In this document: piece after piece, positions 57,249 through 64,000 of the stretch
How positions within the stretch are numbered: position 1 is the stretch's first letter
Layout of the letters: each line of letters begins with the position of its first letter
DNA from: Patescibacteria group bacterium
GTDB taxonomy: Bacteria > Patescibacteria > UBA1384 > XYA2-FULL-43-10 > 1-14-0-10-43-13
Direction: 5' to 3'
Assembly (NCBI GenBank): GCA_023484645.1
Contig: JAMCZZ010000028.1
Coordinates: 46,871-110,870 of the forward strand
Length of the DNA stretch: 64,000 nt
Translations under genes and position numbers: made by a program
Notes under the pieces: model-generated
What the model saw: the letters and a program-made list of their open reading frames with translations, nothing else
Told to the model about the DNA's origin: nothing
The model's database searches: none

Positions 57249-59153
57249 ATGCCTTATTTTTCCTTTATTGATTACATATTAATTATTTTTGCTGCTATTA
57301 TCCATTACCCCTATGGTAAACGGCTGGGTATAGCAAATTTTTTCACTGCCACTTTAGTTGGACTCTCAATATCGGGGATGGCTGTCGGCGCTTTAGCGAA
57401 CTATTGTGCTGGTTTGATTCGGCCAACCATCATCATCTTTATTCTGGGTGGGATCATTCTCGCCGTCTCAGACTTACGGCGTGCGCAGTGGAAGATAAGG
57501 CTGAATAAGCAATCTAAAAACATTTATCTAATATTGTTTGCTATTGGTGTAATTATATTTCTGTTTAACAATCCTGCCAAAGTATTTCTTCAACACCAAG
57601 GCAGTAATATGGACATATTATTCAATCGTCATTACTCTTATTATTCTTCCCAATCTACAGAAATGCTAAACGCTGATTATTTTAGCCGTCTCAAGATCTC
57701 TAACTTGGAGCCAAATGAATGGTCGCAGTATCATTTCTTCAATTCCGGCGCCAGAAGTGTCACTATGGGTCTAATAAAAACACCCGGCCTATTCTCTTAT
57801 TGGATTGCTCAAACTATTCTTATGATTTTTGTGCTTCTTTCTTTTGCTGAAATCTTTTTGTTCTTTTATGGAACAAAAATCAGATCTGTTTTAATGCTGA
57901 CTGCTTGGTTTGTCATTGGTTTTACCTTTTTCTCCTATTCGATCAACTGGAATTTTATGACTACCGGTCTGTTCTCTGTTTTCGCGATGGTCCAGTTATT
58001 GATTTCTGCTCACCGTAAAAGGTGGCGTGAAGTACTATTATTCAGCCTAATTCTTGGGGCAAGTGCTTTTCGTTTGATGCCGATCGCTATTCTATTAATT
58101 GTCTGCTCCATTGGATACTTAATTCGTGGCGTTGCTTACTTGAATTTCAAAAAATATTTAATCGATGGCGCCGCGATCCTCCGCGGGCAATTGGCGCCGA
58201 GAGCGATTGACGCAGTAATGTTGACACTTTTTGCTTTCTATAATCTAGTTACCATTATTAGCGCTAAAGACTCAACTGCGTCTGATCAAATTACCTCTTT
58301 TATCGCTAAGGGGACTTTTGAGCATAGCTGGTTTTTTGTGCTGGCGTCTTATAAATTCATGGGTTTGATTGAATTTCGTATTTACAAACAATCGATTGCT
58401 TTTTTCTTTTTTCGGAACATCGGATTTTTTGATAAGGTGATGGCCTCCCACGTTCGCTCGGCATTATTAATCGCAACTCTGGTGGTATTGCTGCTTATAG
58501 GTTTTTACTACTTAATAAAAATTATTTTTGAAAACAAAACTTTTTTTGCCCGCTTCCTAATCCCTTTGTTCTTTATATTTATTCATCTTTTCTTTTTACC
58601 AATAGATCTTGTTCTTTTTTACGAAATCGTTCTGCCTTACCTGGCGATCTCACTGCTTCTAATATATTTAATAAATAAAAAGCATAAAGATGGATCAGGA
58701 GAAATAAAATTTATCATGCTCGTTCTTATTCTCGGTACAATAGCCATAAACCTTTCCGGGATTCCATTTACCGCCAAGGGACCTGCAACTTTTATCACTT
58801 TAGATGTTGCTCTTTGGGCAGTGCTCGGAATTTACCTATTCACCTTTGCTCACAAGAAGCCGGTGCTTGCTTCAACAATCATTCTTGCTTTAATAATGAT
58901 GATAACGCTGAATTTCTCCCTTATTAGTCTATTAAGGATTTCAGATATGGATAATCATTTTTACAAGATGGATATTACGCCTCTAGTTTCAAAAAATTTC
59001 AATCGATCTGACTATGTTTTGCCGAATGGTTTTATTAAACCTAAATCAGATGATCCAAATACAATAGATGTTTATTCGTCAATTTTGGGAGCCAGGGTCG
59101 AATATTCTACTAATTCAAATAAGTTTCTAAATAATGATTTCATTAAGAAATGA
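57249..59153 (+). CDS. Large polytopic membrane protein of the polysaccharide locus
   Basis: A 634-residue protein with about 13-14 membrane helices and a short hydrophilic C-terminus. There is one outside loop of moderate length (QHQGSNMDILFNRHYSYY...). The layout fits a GT-C-type glycosyltransferase or a Wzy-like polymerase, but I see no signature that decides. The frame can also be opened at TTG 57237; ATG 57249 avoids overlap with GtrA. Its stop overlaps the next gene's ATG (ATGA). Confidence 0.7.
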   Translation: MPYFSFIDYILIIFAAIIHYPYGKRLGIANFFTATLVGLSISGMAVGALANYCAGLIRPTIIIFILGGIILAVSDLRRAQWKIRLNKQSKNIYLILFAIGVIIFLFNNPAKVFLQHQGSNMDILFNRHYSYYSSQSTEMLNADYFSRLKISNLEPNEWSQYHFFNSGARSVTMGLIKTPGLFSYWIAQTILMIFVLLSFAEIFLFFYGTKIRSVLMLTAWFVIGFTFFSYSINWNFMTTGLFSVFAMVQLLISAHRKRWREVLLFSLILGASAFRLMPIAILLIVCSIGYLIRGVAYLNFKKYLIDGAAILRGQLAPRAIDAVMLTLFAFYNLVTIISAKDSTASDQITSFIAKGTFEHSWFFVLASYKFMGLIEFRIYKQSIAFFFFRNIGFFDKVMASHVRSALLIATLVVLLLIGFYYLIKIIFENKTFFARFLIPLFFIFIHLFFLPIDLVLFYEIVLPYLAISLLLIYLINKKHKDGSGEIKFIMLVLILGTIAINLSGIPFTAKGPATFITLDVALWAVLGIYLFTFAHKKPVLASTIILALIMMITLNFSLISLLRISDMDNHFYKMDITPLVSKNFNRSDYVLPNGFIKPKSDDPNTIDVYSSILGARVEYSTNSNKFLNNDFIKK

Positions 59154-60484
59154 ATATATCTAAACCATTATCTCAAATTACTCTTTCAATCGTAGTTCCT
59201 TGTTACAACGAAGCCAAAAACATTCCGCTGGTCCTTAAACGTTTTGATGAAGTTATTAACCGCCCAGACATCGAAATCATTTTAGTGGACAACGGTTCAA
59301 CAGATAATAGCGAATCGATCCTTGCAGAGCTTCTTCCTCGTTACCGTTTTGCTCGGACAGTTAAAGTTCCGGTTAATCAGGGCTATGGCTTTGGTATTTT
59401 AGCTGGATTAAAAACCGCCAAAGGGCGGTTTTTAGGGTGGACTCACGCTGATATGCAAACAGACCCGGCTGATGTAATTCGAGCATTGGATATTATCGAT
59501 AATTTAAACAAACCTTACAATTTGTTTATTAAGGGAAAGAGATTAAACCGATCTCGTTTCGATTCTTTATTTACTACTGGAATGAGTATTTTTGAGTCCT
59601 TGCTGCTCCAGGTAAGATTGAGCGATATCAATAGTCAGCCTACAGTTTTCTCCCATGCTTTTTTTGAGAGCTGGAAAAATCCACCTCATGATTTCTCCCT
59701 TGACCTTTATGCTTACGCCTTGGCTAAAAGGCGACGAATGAAGATCGTGCGTTTGCCTGTCTATTTCCCTCAACGAATCCATGGCACTTCGAGCTGGAAC
59801 ACCGGCTTGGCTGCGAAATGGAAACTAATTAAAAGAACACTCGGTTTCAGTTGGGAACTAAAAAAGGAAATAAGACGTACACCAAATGGATTTACTATTT
59901 TTATCGCTCATCGAATAAACACTGTTGATGAATTAAAAAAACTTCCAGCCTATCTGGGTGTTGAAATAGATCTAAGAGACCGCGATAACGGCAAAATTAT
60001 TATGGAGCATGAGCCTTTTAATAAGGGTGAGGATTTTGAAGAATATTTGAAGCACTATAATCATGGGACAATGATCATTAACATAAAAAGCGAACGCATA
60101 GAGCCAAGAGTGGTAGAATTGCTTAAAAAGTATGATATTGGAGATTATTTTTTTCTTGATTCTTCTTTCCCGATGGTTATTGCTCTAAGCAAGGAAGAGG
60201 AGAAGAATATTGCAGTCCGTTTTTCTGAGTTCGAAAGTTTAGATAGTGTTTTAGCGGTTAAGGATCGCGTCCGCTGGGTTTGGGTTGATTGTTTTTCAAA
60301 ATTTCCTCTTGATAGGGAAACTTACGATCAATTAAAAGGTGCCGGCTTAAAGCTTTGTCTCGTTTCGCCCGAACTACAAGGGCGGGACAGGGACATCGAG
60401 CAATATAAAGAACTAATGAAGATGGAAGGCATAGTTTTTGATGCTATTTGCACTAAAAGCTACAATATTGAAAGGTGGCTTTAG
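59150..60484 (+). CDS. Fusion of family 2 glycosyltransferase and GDPD-like domain
   Basis: A 444-residue protein. The N-terminal 235 residues are a DPM1-like GT2 domain (LSIVVPCYNEAKNIPLVLKR, IILVDNGSTDNSE, LGWTHADMQTDP with the metal-binding Asp). From about 245 the sequence reads IFIAHRINTVDELKKL and GVEIDLRDRDNGKIIMEHEP, the opening of glycerophosphodiester phosphodiesterase-like TIM barrels (HR, E-x-D and H positions in place). The GDPD half is shortened and may only bind a glycerophosphoryl group. Confidence 0.8.
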   Translation: MNISKPLSQITLSIVVPCYNEAKNIPLVLKRFDEVINRPDIEIILVDNGSTDNSESILAELLPRYRFARTVKVPVNQGYGFGILAGLKTAKGRFLGWTHADMQTDPADVIRALDIIDNLNKPYNLFIKGKRLNRSRFDSLFTTGMSIFESLLLQVRLSDINSQPTVFSHAFFESWKNPPHDFSLDLYAYALAKRRRMKIVRLPVYFPQRIHGTSSWNTGLAAKWKLIKRTLGFSWELKKEIRRTPNGFTIFIAHRINTVDELKKLPAYLGVEIDLRDRDNGKIIMEHEPFNKGEDFEEYLKHYNHGTMIINIKSERIEPRVVELLKKYDIGDYFFLDSSFPMVIALSKEEEKNIAVRFSEFESLDSVLAVKDRVRWVWVDCFSKFPLDRETYDQLKGAGLKLCLVSPELQGRDRDIEQYKELMKMEGIVFDAICTKSYNIERWL

Positions 60485-60544
60485 CGGTTTCCTATCAGAG
60501 AGGGATTCTTATGGGAATGGCAATGAACAGCCATCGATTTTTGA

Positions 60545-60573
60545 TTGACAAGATAATGCTTATATGTTAATAT
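60545..60573 (+). promoter_or_regulatory. Promoter and palindrome ahead of the GT-B gene
   Basis: TTGACA (60545-60550) and TAATAT (60568-60573) are 17 bp apart. The perfect palindrome CCGGTAATCTTACCGG (60580-60595) lies at about the start site and could be an operator or leader hairpin. Confidence 0.6.
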
Positions 60574-60620
60574 AACTCACCGGTAATCTTACCGGAAAAC
60601 GAGAAAGCGAGGGAAGAGAA

Positions 60621-61961
60621 ATGGTAGAGATAAAGATTTGGGCTTGCTGCAAGGACACAGGCGGTACAAAAGGGGTAGTTCAAGTTCTTCGGAAGTTGGA
60701 GCAGGCTGGGCGATTTAAGATAAGAATCTTCGCTAACGGTGTTGCGCCAAGGTTCCTTGAGGAAGCCGGCGTGACAGAGTATGAGGTTTGTGATGACCCG
60801 ACTTCTGTCTTGGCGTCGACTAGTGAAAGGCCTTCTTTCCTGTTGACGTCGCTTGATTCTCCTGGGTCGATCGGTGCAAAGATGGTTCGCGCTCTGCGGG
60901 CTGAGGACTATAAGGGCACAATCATTGCTCTATCTGATTATCCTGTATCTAGCGCCCTGACCAACGACTGGACCGATATTAGACCCAACTACATCACCTC
61001 TGGCGGACTGGCCAACACTGCAGTGATCAAAAAGCTGTGGCCGGAATTTGAGCATGGCCAGCGAATTGTGGAGACCGGATATCCGGCTTTCGACCGGTTG
61101 ACCCATCTGAATGTGCCGGAAATTCGGGCCCGCATACGCAAAGAGCTCGGTATCGCCGAAGATCGGTTTCTTATCACTCTTCTGACCGAAAAGTTTGGTG
61201 CTGCTGAGGTGCTCGAGCAGTTCACCAAAGTTTTCAAGGAGCTCGGTTCTAAGGCGCTCGTTGCAATACGACCGCATCCAGGTATAAAGGCCGACCCGGA
61301 GGAGAACGAACGTTTTTTGAAGGAGAAAAAGCTTCTTTCCGGTCAGACAGTAGAAACGGTAGATAAGTTTACTACCGAGGAAGTGATGGCCGCATCTGAT
61401 GCGGTTGTCGCTACCTACTCCACCGCTCTCGGGGAAGCTTCGGCAATGGGCATACCATCAGTCAACTTCGTCATTCCTATGATCGAAAAGATCTACATGG
61501 AAAGAACCAGCGGAGTTGCTCCGGTCTTTCCGTGGGTAAGCGAAGGAGTCTGTTCTGAGGCACGCACCACTGAGGAGTTAAAGGATTTGCTTAAGAGCAT
61601 CATAACAGGAGAGACAAGGTCTCGTTCTGTTGAGGCCCAAAGGCATCTCTTGCTTGATGGCTCAAGTGCCACCCGAGTGAGTAAGTTTATCGATCACATC
61701 GCCGCTTGCCGCGTCGGTGTTATCGATGACAACTACGTTCACGAAAAGGGTCTGGTCAAGGTCGGAGAGGCGAAGGCAGAGTGGGACGGCCACCCGCACT
61801 GTTGGACTGGCGAATCGCCGCTTGCCGTTGAACGGCAAAGTAAAGACTATACCCAGTTGTACCTTCAAGGCAAGGCGGCCGATGCCGGTGCTCAATACAT
61901 CGTGATCAAGGAGGATACTGTCAGGTGCGAAATGACAGCCACCTTCTACCGTAAGCCCTGA
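60621..61961 (+). CDS. GT-B-fold transferase, glycerophosphotransferase/epimerase-like
   Basis: A 446-residue protein with two Rossmann-type halves. The C-terminal half carries LVAIRPHPGIK and ASDAVVATYSTALGEASAMG followed by GIPSVNF, the nucleotide-binding pattern shared by CDP-glycerol glycerophosphotransferases, UDP-GlcNAc 2-epimerases and related GT-B enzymes. The last ~85 residues (EAKAEWDGHPHCWTGESPL...) look like an extra small domain. It sits in the polysaccharide locus but has its own promoter, GAGGGAAGAG ribosome-binding site and double terminator. Its G+C and codon use are higher than in its neighbours. Confidence 0.72.
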   Translation: MVEIKIWACCKDTGGTKGVVQVLRKLEQAGRFKIRIFANGVAPRFLEEAGVTEYEVCDDPTSVLASTSERPSFLLTSLDSPGSIGAKMVRALRAEDYKGTIIALSDYPVSSALTNDWTDIRPNYITSGGLANTAVIKKLWPEFEHGQRIVETGYPAFDRLTHLNVPEIRARIRKELGIAEDRFLITLLTEKFGAAEVLEQFTKVFKELGSKALVAIRPHPGIKADPEENERFLKEKKLLSGQTVETVDKFTTEEVMAASDAVVATYSTALGEASAMGIPSVNFVIPMIEKIYMERTSGVAPVFPWVSEGVCSEARTTEELKDLLKSIITGETRSRSVEAQRHLLLDGSSATRVSKFIDHIAACRVGVIDDNYVHEKGLVKVGEAKAEWDGHPHCWTGESPLAVERQSKDYTQLYLQGKAADAGAQYIVIKEDTVRCEMTATFYRKP

Positions 61962-61981
61962 TCGAATCTGGGAGGAAACAC

Positions 61982-62020
61982 ATGGTCTCTGGAGCAAATT
62001 TGCTCTGGAGACCATTTTGT
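61982..62020 (+). terminator. First terminator after the GT-B gene
   Basis: ATGGTCTC.GAGCAAA pairs with TTTGCTC.GAGACCAT, with symmetrical TG internal mismatches, then TTTTGTATAATT. Confidence 0.75.
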
Positions 62021-62028
62021 ATAATTAG

Positions 62029-62055
62029 AAGAGCGGTCGCCTAGGCGACCGCTCT
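62029..62055 (+). terminator. Second hairpin after the GT-B gene
   Basis: AGAGCGGTCGCC-TA-GGCGACCGCTCT is a perfect 12-bp stem; the T-run behind it is weak, so it may be a back-up or 3'-stabilising structure. Confidence 0.6.
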
Positions 62056-62139
62056 GTATTCCTCAACTTCTTTTAAGGCCTGGCGTATAAAAAAGTGATT
62101 CTATCTTTATCTCAAACTTATAAAGAGCAGCTTCCACTG

Positions 62140-62168
62140 TTGTCATCAAAAGGTAACTCTGATACCAT
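62140..62168 (+). promoter_or_regulatory. Possible promoter of the dehydrogenase-epimerase pair
   Basis: TTGTCA (62140-62145) and TACCAT (62163-62168) are 17 bp apart, about 40 bp before the ATG at 62207, which is preceded by GAGAGATAAAG. Confidence 0.4.
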
Positions 62169-62206
62169 AAATACAAATGTGAATGTTTGTAAGCGAGAGA
62201 TAAAGT

Positions 62207-63277
62207 ATGACTAAAAAAAGAAAAAGCGCTTTTCTTATCGGGCCCCAAAAGGTTGAGTTAAGAGAACATGATATGCCCGATATTACGCCTGGCTCTTTGT
62301 TGGTTAAGGTATACGCATGTGCCATCTGTGGATCAGATATCAGGATTATAAATCATGGAAATCCTCGGATTAACTATCCCCAAATTATAGGCCATGAGAT
62401 TGCCGGAGAAGTGGTCGGTGTGGGCAAGGGTGTAAAAGATTTTAAGGTTGGTGATACGATAGCACTTGGTGCTGACGTTCCTTGTGGCAAATGTGATCAA
62501 TGCAAAAAAGGAATGGCAAATTGTTGCGATACTAACTACGCTATCGGCTATCAATTTGAGGGCGGTTTTTCGGAATATATTCTTCTGGATCCTCTAGTTG
62601 TGAACGGCGGGCCAATTCATAAGTATAAGAAAATTGATCACAAAATAGCTGCTTTAGCTGAGCCTCTGGCCTGCTGTATAAACGGCTATGAACGTGGTTT
62701 GATGGATGAAAGAAAAAATTGCACAATTGTTATTTTTGGTGCTGGTCCTATTGGACTCCTCTTATCACTCTTAGCGCCTACATACAAAGCAAAGCAAGTT
62801 ATTATGATTGACCCAAATGAAAGTCGTTTGCAGCGGGCAAAGAATGAATTTGGCGTTAAGGAAGTCATTAATCCAACCATAGTTAATCCTGTTGAAGCGG
62901 TGATGACTCTCACAAATGGGCGAGGAGCCGATATGGTTTTTACTGCTTGTGCCGTACAAGAAACCCATGAGCAAGCCATTGCTATGTTAGCAAAACGTGG
63001 AGTAGTTAACCTTTTTGGCGGTTTGCCTAAAACTTCTCCGCCAATCACTTTTTACTCTAATGATATCCACTATAAAGAAGCATATATTACCGGATCGCAT
63101 GGTTCAACGCCGCAGCAACATAAAAAAGCCCTTGAGCAACTTGAGAGCGGTCGTATCGATTTATCAAAACTCATTACCCATTTATATTCTCTGAGCGATA
63201 TTGAAGAGGCCTTAGAGATGGCTTCTTCAGGGGATGCCTTAAAAGTTATTATTTGCCCAGGAGAAAAGAATGTATAA
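62207..63277 (+). CDS. Zinc-dependent alcohol dehydrogenase
   Basis: A 356-residue MDR-family dehydrogenase. CAICGSDI and GHEIAGEVVGVG hold the catalytic zinc ligands; CGKCDQCKKGMANCC is the structural zinc loop; IFGAGPIGLLLSLLA is the NAD(P) loop. In a surface-sugar locus and overlapping a pentulose-phosphate epimerase gene, it might reduce a ketose phosphate (as TarJ reduces ribulose 5-phosphate), but the sequence alone does not prove the substrate. A sorbitol- or threonine-dehydrogenase-like role is possible. Confidence 0.85.
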   Translation: MTKKRKSAFLIGPQKVELREHDMPDITPGSLLVKVYACAICGSDIRIINHGNPRINYPQIIGHEIAGEVVGVGKGVKDFKVGDTIALGADVPCGKCDQCKKGMANCCDTNYAIGYQFEGGFSEYILLDPLVVNGGPIHKYKKIDHKIAALAEPLACCINGYERGLMDERKNCTIVIFGAGPIGLLLSLLAPTYKAKQVIMIDPNESRLQRAKNEFGVKEVINPTIVNPVEAVMTLTNGRGADMVFTACAVQETHEQAIAMLAKRGVVNLFGGLPKTSPPITFYSNDIHYKEAYITGSHGSTPQQHKKALEQLESGRIDLSKLITHLYSLSDIEEALEMASSGDALKVIICPGEKNV

Positions 63278-63971
63278 TAATATATCGCTTTCAGCATCAT
63301 TAATGTGTTTTGATTGGCTTAAAGCGGGTCAACAATTAAAAGAAGTTGAAAAACATCCTTTTGATTATCTTCATTTTGATATTGTAGACGGTAGATTTGC
63401 TCCCGACTTTACCATGGGTTCTTCCATAATAAACACTTTTAAGAATCAGACTAAATTAAAATCTGATTATCATATTATGATGGAGGAGCCAAAAACCATT
63501 TTTTCAGCTTTTGTCACAGAAGATAAAGATGTTTTTACTATTCATCAAGAAGGCAGCCGCAACATCCATCGCGATCTAATGAAAATTAAAAATGATACTC
63601 CTGGGATAAACGTAGGCCTTGCTCTTTCCCCTGGTACTTCACTGCAGACTTTAGAATATGTTATTGAAGATATTGATGTTGTTCTTCTCATGATGGTTGA
63701 TCCTGGCTATAAAGGACAACCGCTTGTACCGCAGACTATCCGCAAAGTGAAAGAGTTAAAAGCGATAATCAATAAATTAAAACCGGAAGTCAAAATCTCT
63801 GTTGACGGGAATGTTAATGAAGAAACTGTTCCCCTTATGGTTGGTGCTGGAGCGGATATTCTTGTTTTAGGTTCAAGCGGTTTATTCATAAAAGATACAA
63901 CAATTAAAAAAACTCTGGATAAAATTTACAAGGCAATTGATAAGGGTATAAAATTAAGAAACAAGGAATAG
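63270..63971 (+). CDS. Ribulose-phosphate 3-epimerase-like protein
   Basis: A 233-residue TIM barrel of the RPE family, interconverting ribulose and xylulose 5-phosphate or a similar pair. SLSASLMCFDW, YLHFDIVDGRFAPDFTMG, LMMVDPGYKGQPL and VDGNVNEETVPLMVGAGAD match the family, with the catalytic aspartates in HFDIVDG and SVDGN. It overlaps the dehydrogenase by eight bases, so they are translated together. The final GS-S-L-F phosphate loop is present (LVLGSSGLF). Confidence 0.88.
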   Translation: MYNNISLSASLMCFDWLKAGQQLKEVEKHPFDYLHFDIVDGRFAPDFTMGSSIINTFKNQTKLKSDYHIMMEEPKTIFSAFVTEDKDVFTIHQEGSRNIHRDLMKIKNDTPGINVGLALSPGTSLQTLEYVIEDIDVVLLMMVDPGYKGQPLVPQTIRKVKELKAIINKLKPEVKISVDGNVNEETVPLMVGAGADILVLGSSGLFIKDTTIKKTLDKIYKAIDKGIKLRNKE

Positions 63972-63976
63972 ATCTC

Positions 63977-64000
63977 ATGTTTAGGCTTAGTTTGAACACC
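63977..64000 (+). CDS. Start of a further gene (partial, runs off the window)
   Basis: ATG followed by seven codons (MFRLSLNT) begins five bases after the epimerase stop. Only the beginning is visible, so function and reality are uncertain. Confidence 0.3.

Noticed and set aside
1..64000. Alternative genetic code (UGA as glycine) as in some CPR lineages
   Set aside because: TGA closes dnaA and dedA exactly at the family ends, and no conserved protein needs UGA read-through.

Overview
The window looks like a chromosomal segment of a Candidate Phyla Radiation bacterium (Patescibacteria); I cannot place it to class. The support is low overall G+C, standard-code stops (dnaA ends in TGA, so UGA is not recoded), frequent GTG/TTG starts, a reduced type IV secretion set (T4SS-type pilins, PrgI, VirB4, VirB6) without VirB8-10 or VirD4, a PaaX-type regulator with a Cas2-like C-terminal domain, and Gram-positive-style wall genes (FemX, UppP, PAP2). 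It also spans a replication-origin neighbourhood: jag-yidC-yidD-rnpA-rpmH read leftwards and dnaA-[oriC]-dnaN-recF-dciA read rightwards.

Layout. 1-2.2 kb: two paralogous T4SS pilin genes facing a PilB/GspE ATPase. 2.3-2.4 kb: tRNA-Ser(CGA). 2.7-9.8 kb: the origin region. 10.2-11.05 kb: a lone, more G+C-rich gene for a secreted serine-rich protein with its own promoter and terminator. 11.1-34.0 kb: a long minus-strand secretion locus encoding a 2764-residue secreted protein with a degenerate repeat, a membrane-anchored M15-like peptidase, a PEGA/beta-propeller protein, a transglycosylase-CHAP wall hydrolase, VirB4, a VirB4-associated protein, PrgI, GIY-YIG and, beyond an opposing PaaX-like regulator gene, two unknown proteins, VirB6 and a secreted 526-residue protein. 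34.1-35.5 kb: a DUF3800 gene and a probable small RNA between 42-bp direct repeats of the 3' end of a TPR gene. 35.7-47.7 kb: housekeeping and wall genes (uppP, PAP2, tyrosine recombinase, Mur ligase, femX, tsaD, valS, dedA, a Phd/YefM-like protein, GtrA). 47.8-64 kb: a surface-polysaccharide locus (dTDP-rhamnose genes on minus; flippase, gmd, nucleotidyltransferase fusion, GtrA, polytopic protein, GT2 fusion, GT-B enzyme, Zn-dehydrogenase and pentulose-phosphate epimerase on plus).

How the genes fit together. The secretion locus supplies pilins, a motor, a channel and two wall hydrolases, so it reads as one envelope-spanning apparatus; the giant protein is the best candidate for the part exposed to partner cells. 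Its main operon begins at an extended -10 promoter followed by an unusual nested-hairpin leader. The adjacent PaaX-like gene is flanked by two copies of one ~44-bp palindrome, one of them over its own promoter, which suggests autoregulation and perhaps control of the operon.

The sequence is also full of short palindromic repeats. Some are inserted in frame inside genes (tsaD carries three, the tyrosine recombinase one) and others have supplied new starts or ends (femX, TPR gene, dedA, PEGA gene). I corrected several start codons for this reason.
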